A DNA stretch of 64,000 nucleotides, taken from assembly GCA_046294735.1 (NCBI GenBank), contig JBKBKB010000005.1, positions 186,001-250,000 of the forward strand. The letters run 5' to 3'. A program made the translations under genes and the position numbers. Shown here one piece after another: positions 34,784 through 44,499 of this stretch (positions are counted from its first letter, which is position 1; each line of letters begins with the position of its first letter). The DNA is from 34-65-8 sp046294735. Lineage in GTDB: Bacteria > Pseudomonadota > Alphaproteobacteria > Sphingomonadales > Sphingomonadaceae. The notes beneath the pieces were generated by a model. That model ran no database searches, was not told the DNA's origin, and saw only the letters and a list, made by a program, of their open reading frames with translations.

Positions 34784-35680
34784 TCAGGCTGTCAGAGCGG
34801 AGGAAAGACCGCATTGGTCGACCAGCCGCTCTGCAAGGATCAGGGCAGAACGACCATCTGCGGCAGTTCCATCAGCTCCACACTCTGCAACCAGTCCAGG
34901 GTTCGCGTTCACTGCATTGCCACCGATCAGAATGTGCACGTTGGAGGCTCTCGAGACGCTGCGGATGGACCTGATGAGTTCAGAAATGGTAGCGCTAGGG
35001 CAACCGCAGCTGACCGTCAATCCGATTAGGTCGAGCGGACGATCGGCAGCGAAACGCAACAATTCGCGCCGCCCCGATCCCACCAGCGCTTCGCTGTGCC
35101 AGCCCGCGCGGGAGAACACTTCGTCCAGCATCAGGGCGCCAAAACTGTGTTGATCGCCCGGCATTGGGGCGAATAATGCCGTGCGGGGTCCCCCGAGAAC
35201 ACGGGCAATCGGATGCGAGCGGATCGCGATTTCACGCATGACTTCCTGCAATCGCCACAGACCCATCGTGACATCAACGAAATCGCACCGGTCATCTTCC
35301 CACATTTCCCCGAGATAGCGGGCTGAGGGGGCGAGAAGGTCGATGAAGACCGATTCAGCGCTGACGCCTCGGGCAAGGATTGCCTCGACTTCTTCCAGCA
35401 ATCCATCCGCCTCAAGTTCAAGCGGCAGCGCCGCGAACCGTTCCGCTTCAGCCAAGGTGATCAGCGCTTCGCCCGTCACCTGCGGATGGGGGCTGGCGGT
35501 CGAATGAACCAGCAACAGGCGAGGAATGATCTCGCTCTCCACCAAGGATGACAATGCCATTGGCGAGCAGCCACATCTGTGGCCATCGCCCGACTGGCCG
35601 GACAAGCTGTTGGTTCCATCGGAGTAATGCGCGGCATCTGCCCGGTAGGGTAGTGGCTGCGTTCTTAAATCCCAGGCCAT
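34784..35680 (-). CDS. aerR: PpaA/AerR cobalamin-binding antirepressor
   Basis: The 298-residue protein joins a helical domain to a B12-binding domain. In the family, light-altered cobalamin lets AerR relieve PpsR/CrtJ repression. The base-off-like motif is DQHSFG with His178, followed by GLTVSCGCPS and ILIGGNAVN. ATG 35680 has AAGGGAGAG 5 bases ahead. A second in-frame ATG (Met41) would drop the first 40 residues; R. capsulatus AerR is made in long and short forms differing by a similar N-terminal stretch. It is divergent from bchF and leads into ppsR. Confidence 0.92.
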   Translation of the reverse strand: MAWDLRTQPLPYRADAAHYSDGTNSLSGQSGDGHRCGCSPMALSSLVESEIIPRLLLVHSTASPHPQVTGEALITLAEAERFAALPLELEADGLLEEVEAILARGVSAESVFIDLLAPSARYLGEMWEDDRCDFVDVTMGLWRLQEVMREIAIRSHPIARVLGGPRTALFAPMPGDQHSFGALMLDEVFSRAGWHSEALVGSGRRELLRFAADRPLDLIGLTVSCGCPSATISELIRSIRSVSRASNVHILIGGNAVNANPGLVAECGADGTAADGRSALILAERLVDQCGLSSALTA

Positions 35681-35770
35681 TCAGACTCTCCCTTGGTCTG
35701 CAGGCGGCGCGGATCGCGTCATACCGAGCGCGTTGGGGGTTTTGTTCCCGACTCCACAGGGCAGTTGGAC

Positions 35771-35788
35771 TGTATGCCAGATTGGACA
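35771..35788. promoter_or_regulatory. PpsR/CrtJ box in the aerR-bchF gap
   Basis: TGTATGCCAGATTGGACA is a perfect TGT-N12-ACA site about 90 bp from aerR and 110 bp from bchF. It could serve either direction; a second, one-mismatch site lies 34 bp downstream toward bchF. Confidence 0.8.
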
Positions 35789-35822
35789 GCCTGGCAAACG
35801 GGATTCTGTCAATTTTTCTTGT

Positions 35823-35863
35823 CGTCTAGTTTGATTGACACTCTGGGGTGTCAGGCGTAGTCT
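35823..35863 (+). promoter_or_regulatory. bchF promoter with a degenerate PpsR box and a palindrome
   Basis: CGT-N12-ACA (35823-35840) differs from a perfect box at the first base and ends in the -35 TTGACA (35835-35840). TAGTCT (35858-35863) follows at 17 bp as a weak -10. A perfect inverted repeat TGACAC-TCTGGG-GTGTCA (35836-35853) covers the -35 and most of the spacer and may be another operator. Confidence 0.65.
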
Positions 35864-35897
35864 CTCCTCTTGAACAAGCAAAGGCGTCAAGCTGGGC

Positions 35898-36428
35898 ATG
35901 AGAGGGGAAGCAATCCAAACCGCGCGCACCGGGCCAGAAAGCCGGGGCAATCAGGCGAGTTACGCGCTCTACACACCGGAAGAGCGCCGTCGTCGTGACG
36001 AGTCGGTTTGGACCCTGATTCAGGGTCTTCTCGCGCCACTTCAGTTCCTGGTCTTTCTCGGCAGCCTGTTTCTGGTGCTGCGATTTCTTGCAACCGGCGC
36101 TGGCGAAGGGCTGGCCGACCTGTCGGTCGTGGCCAAGACCCTGGTGCTCTACACGATCATGATTACCGGCTCGATCTGGGAAAAGGTCGTGTTCGGCAAA
36201 TGGCTGTTTGCCCGCCCGTTCTTCTGGGAAGACGTGTTCTCGATGCTGGTGCTGGCCCTGCACACGGCTTATCTTGTCATGCTGTTCGGGCAATTTGGCA
36301 GCACCGAACAGCGTATGCTGGTCGCGCTGGCTGCCTACGGGGCTTACCTCGTCAACGCCGCCCAGTTCCTGCTCAAGCTTCGGGCGGCACGGCTGCAGGC
36401 AGCGCAGCCGATGGCGGTGAGCGGATGA
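35898..36428 (+). CDS. bchF: 2-vinyl bacteriochlorophyllide hydratase
   Basis: The 176-residue membrane protein hydrates the 3-vinyl group to hydroxyethyl, the substrate of BchC. Family marks are SYALYTPEERRRRDESVW, SIWEKVVFGKWLFARPFFWEDVFSMLVL and a C-terminal YLVNAAQFLLKLR. Four helices are visible. It opens the long bchF-hemA superoperon and overlaps bchN in ATGA. A weak ribosome site (TCAAGCTGGGC) leads the ATG. Confidence 0.94.
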   Translation: MRGEAIQTARTGPESRGNQASYALYTPEERRRRDESVWTLIQGLLAPLQFLVFLGSLFLVLRFLATGAGEGLADLSVVAKTLVLYTIMITGSIWEKVVFGKWLFARPFFWEDVFSMLVLALHTAYLVMLFGQFGSTEQRMLVALAAYGAYLVNAAQFLLKLRAARLQAAQPMAVSG

Positions 36429-37705
36429 GCGGGCTTGCCCCCGTTGCCGCAACCGCCGCCGACTGCGCGCCGGTGCTGCGCGAGCGGGGCCAGCGCGAGG
36501 TATTCTGCGGCCTGACCGGCATTATCTGGCTGCACCGCAAGATGCAGGACGCATTCTTCCTGGTCGTCGGTTCGCGCACATGCGCGCACTTGCTGCAATC
36601 GGCCGCCGGCGTGATGATCTTTGCCGAGCCCCGCTTTGCCACCGCGATCATGGAAGAGCGCGATCTGGCCGGAATGGTCGATTGTCAGGATGAACTGGAC
36701 CGGATCGTCGAGCAGCTGCTGGCCCGCCGCCCTGACATTGCCACGCTGTTCCTGGTCGGATCCTGCCCTTCTGAAGTGATCAAGCTGGATCTTGCCAAGG
36801 CGGCAGAACGACTCGGCGGGAAATACACCCCGCGGGTCCGCATCCTCAACTATTCGGGCAGCGGGATCGAAACGACCTTCACCGAGGGGGAGGACGCCTG
36901 CCTTGCCGCCCTTGTCCCGCAGATGCCGGTGCAGGACGCGGCCGCCCATCTGCAGTTGCTGATCGTCGGCGCGTTGCCGGACATTGTCGAGGGCCAGTTC
37001 CGGCGCCTGTTCGCCGAGCTTGGGATCGACCGGGTCGCGTGCCTGCCCGAACGCACGGTAGCATCGCTGCCAACGGTCGGCCCGCAGACCCGCTATCTGC
37101 TGGCCCAGCCTTTCCTTTCAAACACTGCCCAGGCGCTGGACCGGCGCGGGGCCGTGCGGCTTGACGCGCTGTTCCCGTTCGGGGCGGAGGGGACCACCAG
37201 CTGGCTGCGCGCGGCAGCCGACGCCTTCGGCATCGACCAGATGCACTTCAACCGCGCGGTTGCCCCGGGGCGCGAGCGGGCCAAGCGTGCCATCGCGCAC
37301 AGCCGCGACAAGCTTGCGGGCAAGCGGATCACGTTCCTGCCCGATTCGCAGCTGGAGATCCCGCTGGCCCGGTTCCTCGCCACCGAGCTGGGAATGATCC
37401 CGGTCGAGGTCGGTACGCCCTATCTCCATCGCGAGCATACCCGGCAGGAACTGGCTCTGATGCCCGAGGGCACCCGGATCAGTGAAGGCCAGCACGTCGA
37501 CCGCCAGCTCGACCGGGTGCGGGCTGACCGGCCCGACCTGACGGTTTGCGGGCTGGGCCTTGCCAATCCGCTCGAAAACGAAGGCCTCGCCACCAAGTGG
37601 GCGATCGAACTGGTATTCTCCCCCATCCACGGCTTCGACCAGGCAGGCGATCTGGCCGAACTGTTTGCCCGCCCGCTGCGGCGGCGCGACGTGCTGAAGG
37701 TCTAG
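36425..37705 (+). CDS. bchN: Light-independent protochlorophyllide reductase subunit N
   Basis: The 426-residue NifD-like subunit forms with BchB the catalytic tetramer that reduces ring D of protochlorophyllide. Its three cluster cysteines are seen in EVFCGLTG, GSRTCAHLLQ and LVGSCPSEVI. The remaining ligand comes from BchB Asp36. The ATG at 36425 sits in the bchF stop. Length is normal. Confidence 0.96.
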   Translation: MSGLAPVAATAADCAPVLRERGQREVFCGLTGIIWLHRKMQDAFFLVVGSRTCAHLLQSAAGVMIFAEPRFATAIMEERDLAGMVDCQDELDRIVEQLLARRPDIATLFLVGSCPSEVIKLDLAKAAERLGGKYTPRVRILNYSGSGIETTFTEGEDACLAALVPQMPVQDAAAHLQLLIVGALPDIVEGQFRRLFAELGIDRVACLPERTVASLPTVGPQTRYLLAQPFLSNTAQALDRRGAVRLDALFPFGAEGTTSWLRAAADAFGIDQMHFNRAVAPGRERAKRAIAHSRDKLAGKRITFLPDSQLEIPLARFLATELGMIPVEVGTPYLHREHTRQELALMPEGTRISEGQHVDRQLDRVRADRPDLTVCGLGLANPLENEGLATKWAIELVFSPIHGFDQAGDLAELFARPLRRRDVLKV

Positions 37706-37709
37706 GGCG

Positions 37710-39260
37710 ATGCAGCTGGCCGTCTGGACATACGAAGGACCGCCCCATGTCGGGGCCATGCGGGTCGCCACTGCGATGGAGGGCATGCATTACGTTCTCC
37801 ACGCGCCGCAGGGCGATACTTACGCCGACCTGCTGTTCACCATGATCGAGCGGCGCGGCAAACGCCCGCCGGTGACCTACACCACTTTCCAGGCCCGGGA
37901 CCTGGGCAAGGACACCGCCCAGCTGTTTCAGGATGCGGCGCGCGATGCGGTGGAGCGCTTTGCTCCGCAAGCCATCATGGTTGGCGCATCCTGCACGGCG
38001 GAACTGATCCAGGATGATCCCGCCGGCTTGGCCGAAACGATGGGCCTGCCGTGCCCGGTGATCCCGCTGGAGCTGCCCAGCTATCAGCGCAAGGAGAACT
38101 GGGGTGCGGCCGAAACTTTCTACCAGGTGGTGCGGCACCTCGCCGACAAGGATATCCGCCCCCGTGGGGGTATGCGTGCGCTGGTCAACATCCTCGGGCC
38201 CTGCGCGCTTGGCTTCCGCCACCGCGACGATGTGGTCGAAGTGCGCAAGATCCTCGATGCGCTCGGGATCGAGGTCAATCTGATCGCCCCGCTCGGGGCT
38301 TCACCTGACCAGATCCGGCAAATCGGCGCTGCCGATTTCAACATTGTCCTGTATCCCGAGATCGGCGACGAAGCGGCCCGCTGGCTTGAACGCACGTTCC
38401 GCCAGCCAGCGATCCGCACCGTGCCCATCGGAGTCGGCGCAACGCGCGACTTCATCCGCGCCGTGGCAGCGTTGGCCGGGGTCGATCCAGCGCCTGCGCT
38501 GGATGACGATGGCTCACGGATGCCGTGGTGGAGCCGCTCGGTCGACTCGACCTATCTCACCGGCAAGCGGGTGTTCATTTTCGGTGATGCCACCCACGCC
38601 GTTGCCGCCGCCCGGATCGCCAGCGAGGAGCTCGGCTTCATGGTCTGCGGGCTGGGCTGCTACAACCGCGAGTTCGCCCGCGAGATCCGCGATGCGGCGA
38701 AGCTCTATGGCATCGAACCGCTGATCACTGACGATCATCTCGCGGTAGAGGACGCGATTGCCGCTGCCGCGCCTGAACTGGTGCTCGGCACGCAGATGGA
38801 GCGGCACATCGCCAAGCGGCTGGGGCTTTCCTGCGCTGTCATCTCCGCGCCGGTCCATGTGCAGGATTTTCCCGCGCGCCATTCACCGCAGATGGGCTTC
38901 GAAGGCGCCAATGTGATCTTCGATACCTGGGTCCATCCGCTGGTGATGGGGCTGGAAGAGCACCTGCTGACCATGTTCCGCGAGGATTTCGAGTTTTCCG
39001 ACTCAGCCGGCCCTTCGCATCTCGCTGCCCATGCCCCGCGCCAGAACGAACCGGTTGATACTTCCACTGCGTCAGAGCCGGTCCTGGCCGAAGCATCCAA
39101 AGGTCAGTGGACTGACGAAGCCGAGTGTGAACTGAAGAAGATCCCCTTTTTCGTGCGCGGCAAGGCCCGCCGCAACACCGAGGCCTTTGCCGCCGAGCAG
39201 GGGCGCGCCGCGATCGATCTTGCCACGCTCTACGATGCCAAGGCCCATTATGCGCGGTAA
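37710..39260 (+). CDS. bchB: Light-independent protochlorophyllide reductase subunit B
   Basis: The 516-residue NifK-like subunit opens MQLAVWTYEGPPHVGAMR. Asp36 in APQGDTYADLL is the aspartate known to ligate the NB cluster in place of a fourth cysteine. The C-terminal domain (about 465-510, ELKKIPFFVRGKARRNTEAF) is the protochlorophyllide-type extension. It lies 4 bp after bchN and overlaps bchH by 11 bp. Confidence 0.97.
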   Translation: MQLAVWTYEGPPHVGAMRVATAMEGMHYVLHAPQGDTYADLLFTMIERRGKRPPVTYTTFQARDLGKDTAQLFQDAARDAVERFAPQAIMVGASCTAELIQDDPAGLAETMGLPCPVIPLELPSYQRKENWGAAETFYQVVRHLADKDIRPRGGMRALVNILGPCALGFRHRDDVVEVRKILDALGIEVNLIAPLGASPDQIRQIGAADFNIVLYPEIGDEAARWLERTFRQPAIRTVPIGVGATRDFIRAVAALAGVDPAPALDDDGSRMPWWSRSVDSTYLTGKRVFIFGDATHAVAAARIASEELGFMVCGLGCYNREFAREIRDAAKLYGIEPLITDDHLAVEDAIAAAAPELVLGTQMERHIAKRLGLSCAVISAPVHVQDFPARHSPQMGFEGANVIFDTWVHPLVMGLEEHLLTMFREDFEFSDSAGPSHLAAHAPRQNEPVDTSTASEPVLAEASKGQWTDEAECELKKIPFFVRGKARRNTEAFAAEQGRAAIDLATLYDAKAHYAR

Positions 39261-42200
39261 CGGGCCGCCTCCGGTCCGCGTGGCGATCGTCACGCTGGAT
39301 AACCACCTGAAAGGGGCGGTCGAGCGCGCCCGCGACGTGCTCGCGGAAGAGAACATCACCCTCACCCTTCACGCGGCAGCTGACTGGGAACGGGACGAGA
39401 GCGCGCTGGCCCAGACGCAGAAGGCGATCGGGCAGGCGGATATCGTGATCGCCACCATGTTGTTCCTTGACGACCATGTGCGGGCGATCCTGCCAACGCT
39501 CGAAGCGCGGCGCGAGCACTGCGATGCCATGCTTGGCCTGATGTCGGCGGGCGAGGTGGTCAAGTTGACCCGGTTGGGCAAATATCGGATGGATGCGCCC
39601 AGCAAGGGGCCGCTGTCGCTGCTCAAGAAACTGCGCGGCTCGAAGAAGCCGGGTGGAAGCTCGGGCGCCGGGCAGATGAAGATGCTGCGCCGCCTGCCCA
39701 AGATCCTGCGCTTCATTCCCGGTACCGCACAAGACCTGCGCGCCTATTTCCTCACCCTGCAATACTGGCTGTCCGGCTCCGACGAAAACGTCGTCGCCAT
39801 GGTCCGCGCCCTGATTGACCGCTATGCGGCGGGCGACCGGCTGACCCGGCGGGGCATGACCAGTGCCGCGCCCCCGGCGGAATATCCCGAAGTCGGGGTC
39901 TACCATCCGCGCACCGCCCAACGGATTTCCGAAAGCCTGCGCCTGCTGCCCCGCGCCAAGGGTGCCACCGGCACGGTCGGACTGTTGCTGCTGCGCTCCT
40001 ACCTGCTGGGCCGTGACACCGCGCATTACGATGGCGTGATCGCTGCCTGCGAGGCGGCCGGGCTGAATGTGATACCCGCTTTCGCCAGCGGGCTGGATGC
40101 GCGCCCGGCGATGGACAAGTTCTTCATCAAGGACGGCAAGTGCCAGGTCGATGCAGTGATCAACCTGACCGGCTTTTCGCTGGTCGGCGGCCCCGCCTAC
40201 AATGATGCCGCTGCCGCCACCGCCGCGCTGGCCGGGCTCGACGTCCCCTACATCGCCGCCCATCCGCTGGAATTCCAGTCACTGGAGGAATGGGGCAACC
40301 AGCGTCAGGGGCTGCTGCCGCTCGAAGCGACCATGATGGTGGCGATCCCGGAAATCGACGGGTCGATCATGCCGATGGTGTTCGGCGGGCGCTCCAGTGG
40401 CACAGGCGAGCCTTGCCAGGGCTGCGAGCGGCACTGCATTTTCCAGCCGGCGGGCGATCTGCGGGCGATGGAATCCTGCCCGGAGCGGGCTGCCATGCTG
40501 GCCAGCAAGACCGCCCGGTTGATTACCATGCACCAGGCAGAGCGGGCCGAGCGCCGCCTCGCCATTGTCATCTTCAATTTCCCGCCCAATGCCGGGGCGA
40601 CCGGCAGCGCTGCTTTCCTGGCCGTGTTCGAATCGCTTCACGCCACGCTCGAACGGTTGGCGAGCGAAGGCTATGACGTCGAGGTTCCGGCCGATGTCGA
40701 CGCGCTGCGCAGCGCCATCCTGGACGGCAACCGCGAGCGTTATGGCGCGGAAGCCAACGTCGCTGCCCGGATCAGCGCTGATGACCACGTGCGGCGCGAA
40801 CCCCACCTCGCTCAGATCGAGGCGCAGTGGGGCCCCGCGCCCGGCCGTCAGCAGAGTGACAGCTCGCATATCCAGGTGCTCGGCGCACAGTTCGGCAATG
40901 TCTTCGTGGGCGTCCAGCCTGCCTTCGGTTACGAAGGCGATCCGATGCGGCTGCTGTTCGACGGCGACTTTGCCCCGACCCATGCCTTCTCTGCTTTCTA
41001 CCGCTGGATCCGTGAAGACTTCGGCGCGCACGGCGTGCTCCACTTCGGCACCCATGGAGCGCTCGAATTCATGCCCGGCAAGCAGACCGGCCTGTCGGCC
41101 CGCTGCTGGCCGGAGCGGCTGCTGGGCGACCTGCCTAACTATTACCTTTACGCTTCCAACAACCCGTCAGAAGGCATTCTCGCCAAGCGCCGCTCGGCCG
41201 CCACGCTGGTCAGCTATCTCACCCCGCCGCTGGCACAGGCGGGCCTCTACAAGGGCTTTGCCGAACTGAAGGCCAGCGTCGATCGCTGGCGCAGCGCTGC
41301 TGCTGCGGACGAGCGCGAGGCGCTGGAAGCGCTGATCGCGGAACAGAGCGTGGCGCTCGATATCGAGACAGGTTCGATCGAGGATCTGGCGGCGAACCTC
41401 TACGAGCTTGAAAAGGCCCTCATCCCCCACGGCCTCCATGTGCTGGGAAGCCCGCCAGCCGGGGCTGCGCGTGAGGAACTGCTCGACGCCATGGTCACCG
41501 CCGATCTCGAGGCGGGGACAGGCAGCGAACACGGGCTGGCGCGGGCCAAGCTCGCCGCGCTGCTCGATTCGTGCGATGAACTGGGCGCGCTGGTTCGCGC
41601 GCTCGATGGCCGCTATGTCGCGCCTGCCCCGGGCGGTGACATTCTGGCAAATCCGGCGGTGCTGCCGACCGGGCGCAACATTCACGGCTTTGACCCGTTC
41701 AGCATTCCCAGCCGCTTCGCCTGCCGCCAGGGCCAGCAGCAGGCCGAGCAGCTGATCGCCCGCCACATGGCTGGCGGAGAGCCGTTCCCTGAAAGCCTCG
41801 CCATGGTGCTGTGGGGCACCGACAACATGAAGAGCGAAGGCGTCCAGCTGGCACAGGCCCTCACCCTGATCGGTGCCCGCCCGCGGCTCGACAGCTATGG
41901 CCGCCTGTGCGGGGCCGAACTGATCCCGCTTGCTGAGCTCGGCCGACCCCGGATCGACGTGGTGGCGACGCTGTCCGGCATCTTCCGCGACCTCCTGCCG
42001 ATGCAGACCCGCCTGCTGGCCGAAGCGGCCCTGCTCGCCAGCCGGGCCGAGGACGAGCCGCTGGAGATGAACTTCGTGCGCAAGCACAGCCTCGCGCACC
42101 AGGCCGCTCACGGCTGCGATCTCGAAACCGCCTCGTTGCGGGTCTTCTCGAATGCCGAGGGTGCCTATGGCGCCAACGTCAACCTGATGATCGACGGCGG

Positions 42201-42861
42201 TGCGTGGACTGACCCGGACGATCTGGCCAACGCCTTCGAAACGCACAAAGGCTATGCCTATGGCGTCAAGGGCGCTCCGGTGCAGCAGCGCGCAATGATG
42301 CAGAGCGCCCTGCGCGATGTCGAGTTCACCTACCAGAACCTCGAAAGCGTCGAAGTCGGCATCACCGATCTTGACCAGTATGTTGACGGGCTGGGCGGGG
42401 TCAGCCGATCGGTCGCCCGGGCCAAGGGCAAGGCAGCGCCGGTCTATATCGTCGATGCCACCCAGGGCGCGGCCAAGGTCCGCACCCTGGCCGAACAGAT
42501 CGACCTGGAGACGCGCAGCCGCACGCTCAACCCCAAGTGGTTCGAAGGGATGCTCAAGCATGGTTTCGAGGGCGTGCGTTCGATCGAAAGCCACGTCACC
42601 AACACCATGGGCTGGTCGGCCACCACTGGCCAGGTTGCCCCCTGGGTTTACCAGCAGATCAGCGAGACTTTCGTGCTCGACCAGGACATGCGCGAACGCC
42701 TGTCCGCCCTGAACCCGAAGAGTTCCGCCCGGGTGGCGGGGCGGCTGCTGGAGGCCTGCGAACGGCGCCTGTGGCAGCCCGACGAAGCGACATTGCAGGC
42801 GCTGCGCGCTGCGAGCGACGATCTGGAAGATCGGCTCGAGGGCGTGATTGCGGCTGAATGA
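39250..42861 (+). CDS. bchH: Magnesium chelatase subunit H
   Basis: The 1203-residue porphyrin-binding catalytic subunit of Mg chelatase belongs to the CobN/BchH family. The N-terminal VRVAIVTLDNHLKGAVERA, the mid GASGG-like FGGRSSGTGEPCQGCERHC region, and the late HFGTHGALEFMPGKQTGLS and DPDDLANAFETHKGYAYG motifs are all present. The ATG at 39250 (MRGNGPPP) overlaps the bchB stop and has AAGG ahead; longer in-frame starts lie within bchB. It is the largest gene of the cluster. Confidence 0.97.
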   Translation: MRGNGPPPVRVAIVTLDNHLKGAVERARDVLAEENITLTLHAAADWERDESALAQTQKAIGQADIVIATMLFLDDHVRAILPTLEARREHCDAMLGLMSAGEVVKLTRLGKYRMDAPSKGPLSLLKKLRGSKKPGGSSGAGQMKMLRRLPKILRFIPGTAQDLRAYFLTLQYWLSGSDENVVAMVRALIDRYAAGDRLTRRGMTSAAPPAEYPEVGVYHPRTAQRISESLRLLPRAKGATGTVGLLLLRSYLLGRDTAHYDGVIAACEAAGLNVIPAFASGLDARPAMDKFFIKDGKCQVDAVINLTGFSLVGGPAYNDAAAATAALAGLDVPYIAAHPLEFQSLEEWGNQRQGLLPLEATMMVAIPEIDGSIMPMVFGGRSSGTGEPCQGCERHCIFQPAGDLRAMESCPERAAMLASKTARLITMHQAERAERRLAIVIFNFPPNAGATGSAAFLAVFESLHATLERLASEGYDVEVPADVDALRSAILDGNRERYGAEANVAARISADDHVRREPHLAQIEAQWGPAPGRQQSDSSHIQVLGAQFGNVFVGVQPAFGYEGDPMRLLFDGDFAPTHAFSAFYRWIREDFGAHGVLHFGTHGALEFMPGKQTGLSARCWPERLLGDLPNYYLYASNNPSEGILAKRRSAATLVSYLTPPLAQAGLYKGFAELKASVDRWRSAAAADEREALEALIAEQSVALDIETGSIEDLAANLYELEKALIPHGLHVLGSPPAGAAREELLDAMVTADLEAGTGSEHGLARAKLAALLDSCDELGALVRALDGRYVAPAPGGDILANPAVLPTGRNIHGFDPFSIPSRFACRQGQQQAEQLIARHMAGGEPFPESLAMVLWGTDNMKSEGVQLAQALTLIGARPRLDSYGRLCGAELIPLAELGRPRIDVVATLSGIFRDLLPMQTRLLAEAALLASRAEDEPLEMNFVRKHSLAHQAAHGCDLETASLRVFSNAEGAYGANVNLMIDGGAWTDPDDLANAFETHKGYAYGVKGAPVQQRAMMQSALRDVEFTYQNLESVEVGITDLDQYVDGLGGVSRSVARAKGKAAPVYIVDATQGAAKVRTLAEQIDLETRSRTLNPKWFEGMLKHGFEGVRSIESHVTNTMGWSATTGQVAPWVYQQISETFVLDQDMRERLSALNPKSSARVAGRLLEACERRLWQPDEATLQALRAASDDLEDRLEGVIAAE

Positions 42862-42871
42862 GGAGAATACG

Positions 42872-43768
42872 ATGAACCTGCTAGACCCCCGCGCGCGCTT
42901 CAGCCCCCCCGACGGCGAGGGTTCGGTGCAGGTCTCGCTCGACCCGAGCGATGCGATCAAGAATGCCAAGGTGTTCGCGGTCTACGGCAAGGGCGGGATC
43001 GGTAAGTCGACCACGTCCTCCAACCTTTCGGCCGCCTTTTCCAAGCTGGGCCACCGGGTGCTGCAGATCGGGTGCGATCCAAAGCACGATTCCACCTTCA
43101 CCCTGACCAAGAAGCTGATGCCGACCGTGATCGACGTGCTGGAAAGCGTCGAGTTCCATTCCGAGGAACTGCGCCCGGAAGACTATATGTTCGAAGGCTA
43201 CAACGGGGTGATGTGCGTAGAGGCAGGCGGCCCGCCCGCCGGTACCGGCTGCGGCGGCTATGTCGTCGGGCAGACCGTCAAGCTGCTCAAACAGCACCAC
43301 CTGCTCGACGAGACCGACGTGGTGATCTTCGACGTTCTGGGCGATGTTGTGTGCGGCGGCTTTGCCGCTCCCCTGCAGCACGCCGACCGGGCGCTGGTGG
43401 TGGCGGCCAACGATTTCGACAGCATCTTCGCCATGAACCGGATCGTCGCCGCGATTGGTGCCAAGGCGAAGAACTACAATGTGCGCCTGGCTGGCGTGAT
43501 CGCCAACCGCTCTGCAGCGACCGACGAGATCGACCGTTTCAGCAACGCGATCGGGATGAAGAGACTGGCCCATTTCAAGGATCTCGATGCGATCCGCCGC
43601 TCGCGCCTGAAGAAGTGCACCCTGTTCGAGATGGACGAGACGCCCGAGGTCACGGCCGCGCAGGAGGAATACCTGCGGCTGGCGCGGCTGCTGTGGGCGG
43701 GGGTCGACCCGGTCGAGGCCCAGCCGATGAAGGACCGCGATATCTTTGACTTCCTGGGGTACGAATGA
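42872..43768 (+). CDS. bchL: Light-independent protochlorophyllide reductase iron protein
   Basis: The 298-residue NifH-like dimer subunit feeds electrons to BchN-BchB. P-loop GKGGIGKSTT near 42-51; the 4Fe-4S cysteines lie in GTGCGGYV and GDVVCGGF. AGGAGA at 42861-42866 gives a strong ribosome site for ATG 42872, better than an in-frame start 24 bases ahead. Being oxygen-sensitive, the complex must work under low oxygen or with protection in an aerobe. Confidence 0.97.
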   Translation: MNLLDPRARFSPPDGEGSVQVSLDPSDAIKNAKVFAVYGKGGIGKSTTSSNLSAAFSKLGHRVLQIGCDPKHDSTFTLTKKLMPTVIDVLESVEFHSEELRPEDYMFEGYNGVMCVEAGGPPAGTGCGGYVVGQTVKLLKQHHLLDETDVVIFDVLGDVVCGGFAAPLQHADRALVVAANDFDSIFAMNRIVAAIGAKAKNYNVRLAGVIANRSAATDEIDRFSNAIGMKRLAHFKDLDAIRRSRLKKCTLFEMDETPEVTAAQEEYLRLARLLWAGVDPVEAQPMKDRDIFDFLGYE

Positions 43769-44499
43769 TGGCGACGCAGCCCTTTCCGCAAGGCCCTGCC
43801 ATCCAGCCTGCCACCCGCTACGACGCGCAGCGGGAAAAGCTGGCCGCCTATTTCGACGGGACCGCCCGCAAGGCGTGGATCGACCTCACCTCCGATGCCA
43901 AGGTCAGCGGGATCCGGGCCACCGTCCGCGCTGGCCGGGACGAGATGCGCGGCACACTGGCGAGTTGGCTGCCGCATGACCTGCGCCGCACCAGCGTGCT
44001 CGATGCCGGGTGCGGCACCGGGGCGCTCAGCGTGGAACTGGCGCAACGCGGCGGGGACATCACCGCGGTCGACATTGCTGGCGGGCTGGTGGACATTGCG
44101 CGCGAGCGGGCCCCGTCGTTCCTCGGCCACGGACGGATCGAGTGGCATGTCGGCGACATGCTCGACCCTGCGCTCGGCCACTTCGACCATGCCGTCGCGA
44201 TGGATTCTCTGATCCACTATGCGCTGGAAGACATGGTCGCGACGCTGACCGCCCTGTCGCGCCATTGCCGCTGCTCGATCCTGTTCACCTTTGCGCCTTA
44301 CACCCGGCTGCTCGGGGCGATGCACAGCGCGGGCAAGCTGTTTCCGCGCGGCAACCGGTCACCTGCGATCGTGCCGATTTCGGAAGCCGACCTGCGCCGC
44401 AGCCTGGCCGCGCTGGACGGCTGGTCGATCGGACGCAGCCACCGCGTGTCGAGCGGTTTCTATACCTCCCACGCGCTTGAACTGGTGAAGCGCGGATGA
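43765..44499 (+). CDS. bchM: Mg-protoporphyrin IX methyltransferase
   Basis: The 244-residue SAM enzyme methylates the C13 propionate of Mg-protoporphyrin IX, the step before AcsF. The SAM site is SVLDAGCGTGALSVELAQRG; the family motif YFDGTARKAWIDLTSDAKVS lies near the N-terminus. ATGA overlaps join it to bchL and lhaA. A second ATG directly follows the first. Confidence 0.96.
   Translation: MMATQPFPQGPAIQPATRYDAQREKLAAYFDGTARKAWIDLTSDAKVSGIRATVRAGRDEMRGTLASWLPHDLRRTSVLDAGCGTGALSVELAQRGGDITAVDIAGGLVDIARERAPSFLGHGRIEWHVGDMLDPALGHFDHAVAMDSLIHYALEDMVATLTALSRHCRCSILFTFAPYTRLLGAMHSAGKLFPRGNRSPAIVPISEADLRRSLAALDGWSIGRSHRVSSGFYTSHALELVKRG

Noticed and set aside
41167..42969. A 600-codon minus-strand open frame opposite bchH
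   Set aside because: Antisense of conserved bchH sequence; amino-acid composition is artefactual.
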